A stretch of DNA of 64,000 nt from Alkalicoccobacillus plakortidis (GTDB taxonomy: Bacteria > Bacillota > Bacilli > Bacillales > Bacillaceae_D): the NCBI RefSeq assembly GCF_023703085.1, contig NZ_JAMQJY010000001.1, positions 1,240,001-1,304,000 of the forward strand, in the 5' to 3' direction. The notes below the pieces were generated by a model, which ran no database searches, had not been told where the DNA came from, and saw only the letters and a list, made by a program, of their open reading frames with translations. Below, piece after piece: positions 29,537-40,070 of this stretch. A program made the translations under genes and the position numbers. The first letter of the stretch is position 1. Each line of letters starts with the position of its first letter.

Positions 29537-29576
29537 TTAGCCTTCTCCGTTTCTACACATAGTTCTTGTAAAAAAG

Positions 29577-29615
29577 GTAAAAAAGGCAGACTCACTTGAG
29601 CAAGCCTTTTTTAAC
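29577..29615 (-). terminator. Terminator after cvpA
   Basis: Minus strand GTTAAAAAAGGC-ttgctcaagtgagtct-GCCTTTTTTAC, between cvpA and polX. Confidence 0.6.
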
Positions 29616-29618
29616 CTT

Positions 29619-30164
29619 CTAAAAATCTTGACTGATCCATAAGTCCTTGATCCAATCAGATAAAAATGGTGTATGGTTCATCATAAACTGTGCAACCAGT
29701 GAATCTTGCATCAAGCCTTGAACAACATCAATTTGAAGCACGGCAGCTACAAATAAAAGCACAAATACAATTAGGTACGTTTCTACTACACATAGAATTC
29801 CACCCAATAGTTTATTAATAGTTCGCAGAATTGGTAAGTGTGCAACAAAATCAAGCATGGTTCCTACAATATGCAAGATAATCCGCGTTGCAAAGAATAA
29901 CAGGGCAAAGGCAATCGCTCTGTAGTATACATCTTCTGTATTAAAGGCCTGAAATAACATGCCCCCAATTCCATCACCATCAAACTCTGGAAAAGGAATA
30001 ATAAGTCTAAATTGAATATTGTCTGCTAAGGCTCCTGAATATTTGTATGCAACAAATAACGATACAATAAAACCTGTAAGGTGAATAAGCTGAAGGATAA
30101 AGCCACGTCTTCTGCCTACAAAAAAACTGAACAATAGCATCAGCAAAATAATGATACTTAACAT
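29619..30164 (-). CDS. cvpA: CvpA/YshB family membrane protein
   Basis: A 181-residue protein with four predicted helices: the N-terminal LSIIILLMLLFSFFVGRRRGF, VSLFVAYKYSG region, AIAFALLFFATRIILHIVG and ETYLIVFVLLFVAAVLQ. The GRRRGFILQLIHLTG segment after helix 1 is the CvpA signature. E. coli CvpA affects colicin V production; the role in Bacillus is not established. It follows zapA by about 20 bp, the B. subtilis yshAB arrangement. Confidence 0.85.
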   Translation of the reverse strand: MLSIIILLMLLFSFFVGRRRGFILQLIHLTGFIVSLFVAYKYSGALADNIQFRLIIPFPEFDGDGIGGMLFQAFNTEDVYYRAIAFALLFFATRIILHIVGTMLDFVAHLPILRTINKLLGGILCVVETYLIVFVLLFVAAVLQIDVVQGLMQDSLVAQFMMNHTPFLSDWIKDLWISQDF

Positions 30165-30185
30165 AATACGTACTCTCCTGTCGTG

Positions 30186-30446
30186 CTAATTTTCTTTTGA
30201 GTGTGACTCATTGGAACGAGCTTGCTTTTCTAGCTTTTTATATTCACTTACTGCATTAACTGCGGTAAGTACAGCAAGGCGGGTTGTATCTAAGTATGGA
30301 TTCTTACGCTTCATTTCTCTCATTTGTTCATCAACATATCGAACAACTTCCTTAACATGAGCAGGATCTTCTTGACCGACAATTGTATATTGCTGACCAT
30401 AGATAGAGACTGTTGTCCGTTGCTTTTTGTCATTTTGATTCGCCAC
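30186..30446 (-). CDS. zapA: ZapA cell-division protein
   Basis: ZapA bundles FtsZ and promotes Z-ring assembly. A GTG start at 30446 (VANQNDKKQRTTVSIYGQQYTIVG) is chosen: GAGGGGG lies about 9 nt upstream and the resulting 86 residues match B. subtilis (85). The family core IYGQQYTIVGQEDPAHVKEVVRYVDEQM and the C-terminal coiled-coil start DTTRLAVLTAVNAVSEYKKLE are present. The rnhC gene often found between pheT and zapA in Bacillus is absent. Confidence 0.9.
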   Translation of the reverse strand: MANQNDKKQRTTVSIYGQQYTIVGQEDPAHVKEVVRYVDEQMREMKRKNPYLDTTRLAVLTAVNAVSEYKKLEKQARSNESHSKEN

Positions 30447-30597
30447 CAAAAAAGCCCCCTCATTCACCCTATCCAATATTTGTTTATACACAAATGTCGG
30501 ATGTGGTATACCTGCTACATTTTTTTCTTTAAAAGCGAGAAAACCCTAGCTTATATCATAACATGAAGCACAAATCTTTAAAACAAACATATTTCGC

Positions 30598-30634
30598 AAA
30601 AAAAAGAGGCCCGTTTTTACGGTCACCTCTTTTT
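30598..30634 (-). terminator. Terminator after pheT
   Basis: AAAAAGAGG-tgaccgtaaaaacgggc-CCTCTTTTTTT on the minus strand with an inner CCGT/ACGG stem, just past the pheT stop. Confidence 0.8.
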
Positions 30635-30639
30635 GCAAA

Positions 30640-33060
30640 TTATTGTCGTAACGTTGCACCAGCTTCTGATTCTAACCTTGCAAGTACAACTTGGTGAATT
30701 TCTTCTACATCAGTATCACGAAGGGTTTTCTCAGGATCTAGATAAGTTAATGAGAAGGCGAGTGACTTTTTACCATCTTCTAGATGTTCTCCTTCATAAT
30801 GGTCAAATAATTGAACCTGTTTCAGCAATTCTCCTCCTGCATCTAGAATGATGCTCTCAAGCTCTCCTGCTGCTTGTTCTTTGTTCACAACTAGCGCAAT
30901 ATCTCTCGCAATAGAAGGGAATCTTGGTAGAGCTTCATACTGGACTACAGACACGTCATAGTGAAGTATGCTTTGCAAATCTATTTCAAATACAAAGGTT
31001 TCCCTTAAATCAGCCTCACGCTGAACAGTTGGGTGAAGTTGACCTAGATAACCAATCGTCTCACCATTGAGTAGCAACTCTGCCGTTCGACCTGGATGCA
31101 TATGCGAGCGGGTAGACTGCTTATAGGTAATGACATCTTGTAAGCCTAATTCAGCAGCAATGCCTTCAATTACACCTTTGACAACAAAGAAATCGACAAC
31201 TTTCTTTTCTCCTTGCCAACTGTTCTCCTGCCAAACTCCTGTTAAAGCTCCAGCTAGATATTCTTGTTCTCTTGGTTGAGTTAAAAGGGTTTCTTCTGTT
31301 GATTTGAAGATAGATCCTATTTCAAATACATGGACATTTTGGTTTTTGCGATTCACATTATATGATAAAACATCATACAGATGCGGCAATAAGCTCGTAC
31401 GCATTGTACTGCGTTCTTCACTCATTGGCATTGATAACTGAATCAGTGACTGATCTTCCTTTTTGTAAGCCTTGGCTTTTGCCGGACTTGTTAGCGAATA
31501 GGTAATGACCTGGCTTAATCCTGCTGCTTCAAGGTATCTCGCTAGACGACGTCTTTTTGATTGATATGGCGTAAGTGCCCCCTGAGTTGTTGCTCCTTCA
31601 GGAAGAGTCGTTGGAATGTTGTCATATCCATAAATCCTTGCTACCTCTTCATATAGGTCTTCTTGAATTTGAAGGTCTGGGCGACGAATAGGTGCTGTCA
31701 CCACAAAACCTTCTTCTGTTTGTTCATAAGGGAATCTTAGCTTATCAAAAATAGAGGCTATCTCAACAGCCGTGAGCTCCATTCCAAGTCTCTCATTCAT
31801 TTTTTCTAACTTCAAATCAATTTTAGGCTCCGTTACTTCACGTGCATCCATACGTGTCTCACCAGAAAGAACTCTGCCAGAAGCAAGTTCTTTTATAAGC
31901 TTAGCTGCTCTTTTTGCTGCATGAGGTGTATTTTCAGGATTCACTCCTTTTTCAAAACGAGTGCTTGAATCACTACGTAGACCAAAAGCACGAGATGATT
32001 GACGCACCAATGAAGATTGGAAAACAGCTGCTTCTAATAGAATCGTTTTGGTTTCACGATCTACTTCCGTGTTTTGTCCACCCATCACTCCAGCTAAAGC
32101 TACTGGATACTCACCATTTGTAATCACTAATTGTTCCTCTGATAGAGAACGCGTTTGACCATCTAGAGTAATCAACTCTTCTCCGTCTTTCGCCCGGCGT
32201 ACAACAATTTTATCAGAGGCTAATTTATCATAATCAAATGCATGTAAGGGCTGACCATATTCAAGCAGGACATAGTTTGTAATATCAACCACATTGTTTA
32301 TTGGACGAATACCTGCGGCCAATAATCGATTTTGCAACCATTGTGGAGAAGTGCCCACTTGCACATCTTGAATCATGATTGCTTCGTAATAGCTTGCTTC
32401 CTCTTTATTTTCAACTTCAACTGAGATAAACGATTCAGCTTTCTCAGAATCTAACTGAACATCTTCGTCAGGAAGGCTTACTTCTTTTCCATAAAGGGCT
32501 GCTACTTCATAAGCGACACCAAGCATGTTTAAGCAGTCTGAACGATTCGGTGTCAAATCTAGCTCTAACACTTCATCTGTAAGATTTAGTGCTTCTAAAG
32601 CATCTGTCCCAGGTGTCACAGCATTAGGGAATACATAAATTCCTTCAGCCACTTCTTTTGATACAAGATTTGCATCAAAACCTAGCTCTTGCAGCGAGCA
32701 GATCATACCTTGAGAAAGCTCTCCACGAAGTTTTGCTTTTTTAATCTTAATATCTCCGGGAAGACGAGCTCCTATTTTAGCCACAACAACGGTCTGTCCC
32801 TCAGCAATATTCGCAGCACCGCAAATAATTTGAACAGGTTCATCTTCCCCAATGTCTACTTTACAGATATTAAGCTTATCTGCATCAGGGTGTTGTGTAC
32901 ACGACTGCACATATCCTGCAACAAGAGAGGTTGCGCCTTGATTTAAGGAATGAACAAAATCAATTTCAACTCCACCACGAGTCATTTTTTCAGCAATATC
33001 CGCTGCACTAATTCCATCTAAATCAACATATTGCTTTAACCAGTTATACGAAACAAGCAT
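30640..33060 (-). CDS. pheT: Phenylalanyl-tRNA synthetase beta subunit
   Basis: Charges tRNA-Phe as an alpha2-beta2 enzyme with PheS. The 806-residue chain has the EMAP-like tRNA-binding domain (CTQHPDADKLNICKVDIGED, about 55-75), B3/B4 editing-domain sequences (NVVDITNYVLLEYGQPLHAFD), the B5 domain, and the C-terminal anticodon-binding FDX-ACB domain (LPRFPSIARDIALVV). Length matches B. subtilis (804). 17 bp after pheS, so under the pheS T-box. Intact. Confidence 0.96.
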   Translation of the reverse strand: MLVSYNWLKQYVDLDGISAADIAEKMTRGGVEIDFVHSLNQGATSLVAGYVQSCTQHPDADKLNICKVDIGEDEPVQIICGAANIAEGQTVVVAKIGARLPGDIKIKKAKLRGELSQGMICSLQELGFDANLVSKEVAEGIYVFPNAVTPGTDALEALNLTDEVLELDLTPNRSDCLNMLGVAYEVAALYGKEVSLPDEDVQLDSEKAESFISVEVENKEEASYYEAIMIQDVQVGTSPQWLQNRLLAAGIRPINNVVDITNYVLLEYGQPLHAFDYDKLASDKIVVRRAKDGEELITLDGQTRSLSEEQLVITNGEYPVALAGVMGGQNTEVDRETKTILLEAAVFQSSLVRQSSRAFGLRSDSSTRFEKGVNPENTPHAAKRAAKLIKELASGRVLSGETRMDAREVTEPKIDLKLEKMNERLGMELTAVEIASIFDKLRFPYEQTEEGFVVTAPIRRPDLQIQEDLYEEVARIYGYDNIPTTLPEGATTQGALTPYQSKRRRLARYLEAAGLSQVITYSLTSPAKAKAYKKEDQSLIQLSMPMSEERSTMRTSLLPHLYDVLSYNVNRKNQNVHVFEIGSIFKSTEETLLTQPREQEYLAGALTGVWQENSWQGEKKVVDFFVVKGVIEGIAAELGLQDVITYKQSTRSHMHPGRTAELLLNGETIGYLGQLHPTVQREADLRETFVFEIDLQSILHYDVSVVQYEALPRFPSIARDIALVVNKEQAAGELESIILDAGGELLKQVQLFDHYEGEHLEDGKKSLAFSLTYLDPEKTLRDTDVEEIHQVVLARLESEAGATLRQ

Positions 33061-33077
33061 CTATTTTCTCCCCCTTC

Positions 33078-34112
33078 TTATACTCTTTTAAATTGTGCTA
33101 AAAACCGCGTATCGTTTGTATAGAAATGACGAATATCATCAATCGCATATTTAAGCATGGCTAGTCTTTCTACACCCATACCAAATGCAAATCCACTGTA
33201 TTCATTCGGGTCAAATCCACTCATTTCTAATACCTTCGGGTGAACCATTCCTGCTCCAAGTACCTCAATCCATCCAGATTGTTTACACACTCGACAACCT
33301 GAACCTCCACAAAGACCACAAGAAACGTCTACCTCTACAGAAGGCTCTGTAAACGGGAAGAAACTCGGACGCAAACGAATTTCACGACTATCCCCAAAGA
33401 AACGTTTAACAAAGGAATCAAGGACTCCTCTAAGATCACTCATTCTTACATGATGATCAATATATAACCCTTCGATTTGCATAAATTGATGAGAGTGAGT
33501 GGCATCATCATTATCACGTCTGAACACTCGTCCTGGACAAATGATTTTTACAGGTCCCTTACCAGCATGTGCTTCCATCGTACGAGCTTGAACAGGTGAT
33601 GTTTGGGTACGTAAAAGGAGCTCTTCTGTGAAATAAAAAGAATCCTGCATGTCACGTGCTGGGTGATCTTTAGGTAAATTTAGTGCTTCAAAGTTATAGT
33701 AGTCCGTTTCCACCTCAGGACCTTCCTCAACCGAGAAACCAAGTCCAATAAAAATATCTTCCACTTCTTCAACAACAGCTTGTAATGGGTGTCTTGAACC
33801 TTGTACAATCGGACGTCCTGGCATTGTTACATCCAGTTTTTGTTCCTCTAATTGTTTAGACACGCGGATTTCTTCTAATTTCTGTTCTTTTTCATCCAGC
33901 TTTGTTTTGATTTCATCTCGAACGTCATTCGCCATTTGACCAACAACCGGGCGCTCTTCTGCAGATAGCTTACCCATACCTCTTAGAACCTCAGTAATTG
34001 GACCTTTTTTTCCTAAGTATGAAACACGTACCTCCTGTAATGCTCGACCATCTTCTGCTGCTTCAATTTTTGCTAACGCTTCTTTTAAAAGGGCTTCCAA
34101 TGTTTCCTTCAT
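33078..34112 (-). CDS. pheS: Phenylalanyl-tRNA synthetase alpha subunit
   Basis: Catalytic subunit of the Phe enzyme. Start at 34112 ([17 protein letters not shown]): GGGAGG lies 7 nt upstream and the product is 344 residues, exactly as in B. subtilis. The longer frame would begin inside the T-box. Motif 2 is [20 protein letters not shown] and motif 3 [18 protein letters not shown]; an N-terminal coiled coil (residues 1-85) binds tRNA. Intact. Confidence 0.96.
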   Translation of the reverse strand: MKETLEALLKEALAKIEAAEDGRALQEVRVSYLGKKGPITEVLRGMGKLSAEERPVVGQMANDVRDEIKTKLDEKEQKLEEIRVSKQLEEQKLDVTMPGRPIVQGSRHPLQAVVEEVEDIFIGLGFSVEEGPEVETDYYNFEALNLPKDHPARDMQDSFYFTEELLLRTQTSPVQARTMEAHAGKGPVKIICPGRVFRRDNDDATHSHQFMQIEGLYIDHHVRMSDLRGVLDSFVKRFFGDSREIRLRPSFFPFTEPSVEVDVSCGLCGGSGCRVCKQSGWIEVLGAGMVHPKVLEMSGFDPNEYSGFAFGMGVERLAMLKYAIDDIRHFYTNDTRFLAQFKRV

Positions 34113-34137
34113 ATTCATTCCTCCCATTTCTATAAAA

Positions 34138-34410
34138 TAAAAAAAGAGCCTTCTCCCTGGAAAGGGACGAAAGACTCGTGGTACCACCCTACATTCAAAA
34201 ACAGATGTCGCCATCTATTTAACTCTCTAACGGATAACGGCTTCTTAGCCGGAAACATCTTCGCAAAATGATGCGGTCCAATGTCTGCTCCAGAGTGAAT
34301 TCAACCCTTCCATTTCCTTAAGATGCTCTCAGCAATCACATCTCTCTCTGCTAGGTGGTAAAAGGTATACTACTCTCTTTCTTAGCATTTATGTGTATGA
34401 ATCTGTTCTT
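34138..34410 (-). promoter_or_regulatory. T-box leader of pheST
   Basis: The minus strand carries the T-box AGGGTGGTACCACG (34190-34177), followed by the terminator CGTCCCTTTCCAGGGAG within a longer GAGTC...GGCTC stem and seven T. The upstream half has the paired stem I region and TAAGAAGCCGTTATCCG. Uncharged tRNA-Phe would stabilise the antiterminator and turn on pheST. I assign Phe from the gene; the specifier codon (a TTC is present in GAATTCAC) is not proven. Confidence 0.9.
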
Positions 34411-35213
34411 TATTATAGTGAATTCCAGCTTCTTCGCAACCGTAGCTCTTAAAAAGATTCATTTCGTAAATGATACAGCAAAATTCAGCTGCGATCGCCA
34501 CATTTAAAGATTCTGCTTTCCCGTAAATCGGAATATATAGATTTTGGTCTGTTTCATCCAGCAGCTGTTTTTGAACTCCTTCGCCTTCGTTGCCTAAAAT
34601 TAATGCAAAATTCTTTTGCGGTTCGATGGCTGTATAAGAGCTAGCCTGCTGTAAGGATGTACCAAAAACAGGTACACCCGCTTGTTTAAATGTATGAACC
34701 CATTCAAGCAGATCTCCTTTCACAATCGGCACATGAAAAATAGAGCCTTGGGATGCACGGATCACCTTACTATTATAAATATCAACTGATCCCTTTTCTA
34801 AAATGATTCCATCTAAACCAACTGCGTCAGCGGTTCGAATGAGTGTACCGATATTTCCAGGGTCCTGAACCCGATCAATCATCAAAAAACGTCCAGAGCG
34901 AGCTGGCACTTCGACGTATCCTGGTAGCACGCAAACCGCTATCACTCCTTGTGGTGAGTCCGTTTCACTTAAATCCTTCATGACACTTTCGGTTGTCAAA
35001 ACAAGACGGTTTTGTTCAATGGTCCATTCTACAGGGAGAATCGTATCCTCTGTAATAATGACTGTATCTAACTTGATTCCTGCTTGAAGAGCTTCTTCAA
35101 TGAGATGAAAGCCTTCTATTAAAAATTGTCCAAGCGTTTTCTCTGCCTCTTTTTTTATGTAGTTTCTTCCATTGTTTAACTAGTTCATTTTTGGTGGAAT
35201 CAATTCGTTTCAT
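34382..35213 (-). CDS. ysgA: SpoU-family RNA 2'-O-methyltransferase, one +1 insertion
   Basis: TrmH/SpoU (SPOUT) methyltransferase, SAM-dependent, next to pheS as in B. subtilis; the exact RNA target is not established. The N-terminal frame from 35213 (MKRIDSTKNELVKQWKKLHKKRGREN) breaks at CCAAGC (35130-35135). Reading CCAGC gives ...GRENAGQFLIEGFHLIEEALQAG and joins to the catalytic part. SPOUT motifs are VQDPGNIGTLIRTADAVG, LILGNEGEG and LNVAIAAEF. Repaired length is 276 residues, longer than YsgA (248) because of a C-terminal tail. The tail overlaps the pheS promoter. Confidence 0.85.
34412..34439 (-). promoter_or_regulatory. Promoter of the pheST T-box transcript, inside ysgA
   Basis: TTGCGA (34439-34434), 16 nt, TATAAT (34417-34412). 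It lies within the last codons of ysgA, so pheST has its own start. Confidence 0.65.
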
Positions 35214-35353
35214 TATGATCTCTTCCCTCTTTTCTGGATAGATATGTTCAGTCACATAAGTTGACAGATATCTTAGCTTTTCCTCAGCATATTCTACTTT
35301 AAACAAGCCATACTACATTGTATACAGATTTCTAAAAAAAAGGAGAGATTTTA

Positions 35354-35563
35354 ATGGGTTTTAACCTACGTGGTGCGATTATGGCTAACATTCAAGGAAA
35401 TAGTGAAGATGAGGTTGAAGCAACAATTGTTGACGCCATTCAAAATGGTGAAGAGAAAATGCTTCCAGGTCTTGGGGTATTATTTGAAGTCTATTGGAAA
35501 GAAGCAAATGAACAACAGAAAACCGAAATTTGCGATATCATCAGTCAAGGATTACAGGGGTAA
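35354..35563 (+). CDS. sspI: Small acid-soluble spore protein SspI
   Basis: Minor spore core protein made in the forespore. The 69-residue sequence matches the SspI family: [16 protein letters not shown], then [26 protein letters not shown]. subtilis SspI is 71 residues. AAAAGGAG precedes the start. It is transcribed away from ysgA, as in B. subtilis, and ends at a member of the conserved terminator family. Confidence 0.95.
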   Translation: MGFNLRGAIMANIQGNSEDEVEATIVDAIQNGEEKMLPGLGVLFEVYWKEANEQQKTEICDIISQGLQG

Positions 35564-35602
35564 CATATAGTACAAAAGAGTGGACAGAAATGTTCTTATA
35601 TC

Positions 35603-35656
35603 AAAAAAGCCGAACCATTATGATGTTGTTAGACTCACATAATGGTTCGGTTTTTT
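35603..35656. terminator. Conserved-sequence terminator, family copy B
   Basis: AAAAAAGCCGAACCATTATG and CATAATGGTTCGGTTTTTT pair around a 15-nt loop. It lies between the convergent sspI and ysdC and suits both directions. Arms are almost identical to copies at 62934 and 45693. Confidence 0.88.
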
Positions 35657-35719
35657 GTTCATCAAACTTAAGAGAGTAATGCGACCGCTACGGTCATACG
35701 CTATTAATACACCAAACCC

Positions 35720-36802
35720 TTAAGAATACGTAATTGCATGCACTGTATCGTGATCTAGTTTCTTAATTACTTCAACAATAAGCTTAACCGCATTCTCATA
35801 ATCATCTCGATGTAAGATGGCCGCGTGAGTGTGGATATAACGAGTGGCTACTGTGATAGAAAGTGCTGGCACACCATTTGCCGTTAAATGAATCGCACCT
35901 GAATCCGTGCCTCCACCTGCCATTGATTCAAATTGATAAGGAATATTGTGATCATCTGCTGTTTTGACAACAAAATCACGTAAGCCCTTATGTGCAATCA
36001 TGGACGCATCATAGAGAACGATTTGTGGACCGTTGCCCATTTTGGCTAACGCTTCATTTTCGGTAATGCCTGGTGTATCTCCTGCAATTCCAACATCGAC
36101 ACCAAATCCAATATCAGGTTGAATTAAATGAGCGGATGTTTTTGCCCCTCTAAGTCCTACTTCTTCCTGTACGGTACCAACACCGTATACAGTGTTTGGA
36201 TGATCCACATCCTGAAGTAGTCTTAACACATCGATAGCAATTGCACAGCCAATGCGATTATCCCATGCTTTTGCCATAAGTAGCTTTTCATTTTTCATAA
36301 CGGTGAATTCACAAACAGGAACAACCGCATCTCCAGGACGTACGCCAAAGCTCTGTGCTTGTTCTTTGTTCTCTGCACCAATATCAATAAACATATCTTT
36401 TATCTCAACCGGTTTTTTTCTTGCTTCTGGAGTCAAGATGTGTGGTGGTTTTGATCCAATAATTCCAGGCACATCTCCATTTTCAGTTACAATGGTTACT
36501 CGTTGAGCAAGCATAACTTGCCCCCACCAGCCTCCTACTGTTTGAAAGCGAAGAAATCCTTTATCATCAATAGATGTAACCATAAAACCTATTTCATCTA
36601 AATGTCCTGAAACCATAATTTTAGGACCATCTGTCGCTCCAACTTTTTTAGCCACTAGGCTTCCTAGTCTGTCCGTGTAAACTTCATCTGCATACGGCGC
36701 TATGTATGTATTCATGACCTTGCGTGCCTCTGCCTCAAATCCAGAAATTCCTTTTGCATCTGTTAAGTCTTTTAGCATTTTAAGCTGTTGATCTTCTTTC
36801 AT
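35720..36802 (-). CDS. ysdC: M42-family aminopeptidase (YsdC/CelM-like)
   Basis: A cytosolic dinuclear-metal aminopeptidase of family M42, which forms large tetrahedral particles in studied members. Metal and catalytic motifs are in order: [11 protein letters not shown] (about residues 67-77), [16 protein letters not shown] with the catalytic Glu, DVGI, and [20 protein letters not shown] near the C-terminus. 360 residues, as for B. subtilis YsdC. It belongs to the ysd cluster (ysdA, ysdB, ysdC). Confidence 0.93.
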   Translation of the reverse strand: MKEDQQLKMLKDLTDAKGISGFEAEARKVMNTYIAPYADEVYTDRLGSLVAKKVGATDGPKIMVSGHLDEIGFMVTSIDDKGFLRFQTVGGWWGQVMLAQRVTIVTENGDVPGIIGSKPPHILTPEARKKPVEIKDMFIDIGAENKEQAQSFGVRPGDAVVPVCEFTVMKNEKLLMAKAWDNRIGCAIAIDVLRLLQDVDHPNTVYGVGTVQEEVGLRGAKTSAHLIQPDIGFGVDVGIAGDTPGITENEALAKMGNGPQIVLYDASMIAHKGLRDFVVKTADDHNIPYQFESMAGGGTDSGAIHLTANGVPALSITVATRYIHTHAAILHRDDYENAVKLIVEVIKKLDHDTVHAITYS

Positions 36803-36979
36803 CTGTCTTCCTCCTCAGTCTTCTTCACAAGGGCTAATTCGTCGTTATCTATGTAATTCTAAAATTTATTTTATTTTTTTTTGAAAATCATGCAACCCTT
36901 TTTGTATTCATTCGTATAGCATAGCATAAGACTAACTCAAATTCATAATTTGAGTAGAGCCGGAGGGGGCTTTTGCCGT

Positions 36980-37369
36980 ATGATGGTCATACTTTTTAGA
37001 CTAATGTTGTTTTTAGCCTTACTTATTGTTGCATATAGTATAATAAAATATTTTTTTCAACCTCTACGTAAACTTGAGAAGGCACATCGACACAATCAAT
37101 TCTTTTTTCTCGATGACCAAAAGGATGTACGTAAGAACTTCTCTTTAACATACAAAGGCGTTATGTTTGAAGGGGAAAAATATATGGGTGCTACAGACAC
37201 CTCTTTTGATATTATAACCATTTATGTATGGACTAACGATTACAATGCCTTACAAGGATTAATGCGAGAAGACTTCCAATTTATAGAAGATGATATTCGC
37301 ATTCGATATCCTGAGGCAGCGGTTGAATGGAAGTCTCCAATCAAAGAATTTCTTCGTGATCAGAAGTAA
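36980..37369 (+). CDS. ysdB: YsdB, small membrane-anchored protein
   Basis: A 130-residue protein; start at 36980 (MMVILFRLMLFLALLIVAYSIIKYFF) with GGAGGGGG 9 nt upstream. One N-terminal helix is followed by a cytosolic domain (LTYKGVMFEGEKYMG, FDIITIYVWTNDYNALQGL). It matches the Bacillus YsdB family, reported as sigma-W controlled in B. subtilis; no molecular function is known. I did not see a clear sigma-W promoter. It faces away from ysdC. Confidence 0.85.
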   Translation: MMVILFRLMLFLALLIVAYSIIKYFFQPLRKLEKAHRHNQFFFLDDQKDVRKNFSLTYKGVMFEGEKYMGATDTSFDIITIYVWTNDYNALQGLMREDFQFIEDDIRIRYPEAAVEWKSPIKEFLRDQK

Positions 37370-37372
37370 TAA

Positions 37373-37413
37373 GTAAAAGGCCTTTAAGGAATATTCCTCA
37401 AAGGCCTTTTACT
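37373..37413. terminator. Bidirectional terminator between ysdB and the symporter
   Basis: GTAAAAGGCCTTTAAGGA pairs with TCCTCAAAGGCCTTTTAC, a stem of about 17 bp with one mismatch and T runs on both sides. Confidence 0.88.
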
Positions 37414-37419
37414 TTTACA

Positions 37420-38959
37420 TCATGAAGCTGAATCACGGTAACCCGTATTTGCCTTAACCTTAACCTCTGCGTATTTCACAGCATCTGCTTTTTTAGATGA
37501 AAGCATGGTGCCAACTACACCACCTAAAAAGCCTGCTGGAACAGAGATAATTGCTGGATTAGTTAATGGGAAAAGTGGTGTACCCGTAATAATTCCTGAG
37601 CCATCAGCCGCAAACACATTAGGGCTGAGAGAAACTAAAACAATGGCCGTCATTAATCCAGATAACATCGCCCAAATGGCTCCGGTTGTATTAAAGCGCT
37701 TCCAATAAATCGTGTATACGATTACTGGTAAATTTGCGCTGGCAGCTACACAAAAGGCTAGTGCCACGAGGAAAGCCACATTCATATTTTGTGCAAATAA
37801 CGCGAGCAAAATCGAGAATACTGCGACGCCAATAGATGCCGACCGAGCAGCAATAACCTGTTCTTTCTCTGTTGCTTTTCCTTTACGAATAATTTGATTA
37901 AAAATATCATGTGCAAATGCAGATGCTCCTGACAACACAAGTCCGGCTACCACTGCAAGGATTGTTGCAAACGCAACAGCTGCAACAAACGACATAAATA
38001 ATTCGCCACCTAAGGCTTCAGCAAGTAGTGGGGCTGCCATATTACCTGCACTGTTAGCGGCTCTAATTGTATCACTACCAACAAATGCTGCTGCACCAAA
38101 ACCGAGAAAAATCGTCAGCACATAAAATATTCCTACGATCCATGTCGCTGTTACAACCGAGCTTCGAGCTGTTTTTGCGTCACGAACAGTAAAAAATCGC
38201 ATCAGAATATGTGGAAGTCCGGCTGTGCCAAGCACTAGAGCTAGCATTAAAGAAATGGAGTCTAACGGTGCTCGTCCTTGTAGACCTGGATTTAGGTAAC
38301 TGGATCCATGCTCCGTTACGGTTTTCATTTCTTCAAACATGCCTACTATATTAAAATTAAACTTAAATAAGACCATCACAGAAATAACAAGAGTTGCGAC
38401 CATTAAAAGAACGGCTTTAATGATCTGAACCCAACTAGTAGCAGTCATACCTCCAAATAGAACATATATGGTCATCATGATCCCTACTAGTGCAACAGCC
38501 CATGGATAGCTTATTCCAAACAAAAGCTGAATTAATGCACAAGCCCCAACAAGCTGTGCAATCATATAAAAAATAACAATGGTTAATGTACTAAATGCAG
38601 CAACTCCTCTGACTTTTCTTGCGTCAAAACGAGCATGGATCATATCTACTAGTGTATATTTTCCAAGGTTACGCAATGGCTCTGCTACAATAAATAGCAC
38701 AACTAGATAGGCAACTAAATAACCAATACTGTAAAAGAATCCATCAAATCCAAACAGAGCAATTGCCCCAAGCAATACCGAGAAAAGATGCTGCCGAGAG
38801 ATAATCACCTGCGATGGCTAGTCCATTCTGCCAGCCGGTTAACCCTCCACCCGCTGTATAAAAATCACTTGCTGATTTTGTTCGTTTCGCAGCAAAATAT
38901 GTAATTACAAGTGTGCTGCCAACAATAAGAAGAAAAAGGGTGATGACCATCCAATTCAT
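37420..38959 (-). CDS. actP: Sodium:solute (acetate-type) symporter, one +1 insertion
   Basis: SSS-family transporter of the ActP/YwcA group (acetate or similar monocarboxylates with Na+ or another cation). The N-terminal frame ([22 protein letters not shown]..., [27 protein letters not shown]) breaks at CCAAGC (38768-38773). Reading CCAGC gives [21 protein letters not shown]... and a continuous 512-residue protein with 13 or so helices. The stop codon of the DUF485 partner overlaps its start, the usual YjcH-ActP pairing. Substrate is inferred from the pairing. Confidence 0.88.
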
Positions 38960-39306
38960 TTAGACTCCTCCTTTTTGGCGTCAGAAAGAATGACATCTGC
39001 TTTTTTATCAAACTGTGCAGCCTTTTTCACATACATAATACATAAAGTCCACGTCATGATAAATTGTGCAAGAGCTAAAATCCAAGCCCATGTAATACTT
39101 CCAATAGCAGGATTGTTCAAAATAGTGGTGTACGAAGCGAGAATAGGGAGTGAGAAATAAAAGAGCAAAAAGAAAACAGTAAGCGGGATAATAAATCGTT
39201 TCTTTTCTTGCATGAGTGCTTTAAACTTCGTGCTTTTTTCAATCTGACTGTAGTGAAGCGGTGGATTTTCCTCTGATTTAGATACGTCTAGATTTACCTG
39301 ACTCAA
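38956..39306 (-). CDS. DUF485 membrane partner of the symporter
   Basis: A 116-residue protein with two membrane helices ([20 protein letters not shown] and [20 protein letters not shown]) and a conserved [20 protein letters not shown] lead-in. It belongs to DUF485 (E. coli YjcH, B. subtilis YwcB), which nearly always precedes ActP-type symporters and is overlapped here by ATGA. The role is presumed accessory. No gene regulator is adjacent. Confidence 0.88.
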   Translation of the reverse strand: MSQVNLDVSKSEENPPLHYSQIEKSTKFKALMQEKKRFIIPLTVFFLLFYFSLPILASYTTILNNPAIGSITWAWILALAQFIMTWTLCIMYVKKAAQFDKKADVILSDAKKEESK

Positions 39307-39490
39307 CTAGATCACCCTTCTTCCTTTAACGGATTACTTGCAGTCAAACCATCTTACATACTAATAGGGTAAAGCAGGTGGAAGACTCTGTCAATAAAAA
39401 AGTAAAGCGCTTACATTATATAAAAAAAAACTCTCTTATTCATTTAGTGAAAAATTGAATGGGAGAGCTTTGCTAAAAATACGTTTTATA

Positions 39491-40042
39491 CTAACGGGTC
39501 ACCGCTTGATCACTCCAATTTCTACTAAGGATCATTAGTAGAATTAAAAAGGATGCAAGGATTAGTAAACCCCATGAATTAAGGTTATAAAGTAAGTTGC
39601 CAAACGATGTATAAACAATGGCCATTGGTATATTCATAATAAATGATTGTCTAACAAATTCATTAAAATCCGTTGTTTTCTCCATCACATAAAAAGATAG
39701 AACATGAAAATGAACAAATGGAACCAAACGAAAAACAGAAAGCTGCCAAACATTAAGGTCTGGATCTTTTTTTAAGACCTTTGCCTTTAGTCTTGCTAAA
39801 CGTTTATGAAGCCAAGGTACATACTTCATTAGAATATAAAAGCTAATCGATGATCCCATCAATCCTATAAATGAATAAAGAGATCCAAAAACGCCTCCAA
39901 AAAGAAATCCTCCAAGCTAGACATATTAATAAAACAGGTATAAATAAGACCTGTCTAATAAGATGTAGGAGAATAAAGAAAAAAGGACCAAGCAGCCGGC
40001 ATTTTCAATAAATCGTGTTAATGGTTCTACATATTCTTCCAA
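39491..40042 (-). CDS. VTT/TVP38-family membrane protein, two frame breaks
   Basis: A DedA-superfamily (SNARE-associated Golgi, TVP38/TMEM64-like) membrane protein. Three frames join into one of about 183 residues. LEEYVEPLTRFIENAGCLVLF...SYILL runs from a TTG start (40042, GGGGAG about 11 nt upstream). Next comes RQVLFIPVLLICLAGG after a missing A near 39956. Then FLFGGVFGSLYSFIGLMGSS follows if CCAAGC (39912-39917) is read as CCAGC. The R..L..P...L..AGG.FG...G diagnostic motif appears only after both repairs. Function unknown; these proteins are now linked to lipid scrambling or polyprenyl recycling in general. Confidence 0.7.
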
Positions 40043-40070
40043 TCCGCAACAGTCTCCCCTCTTCCTTATC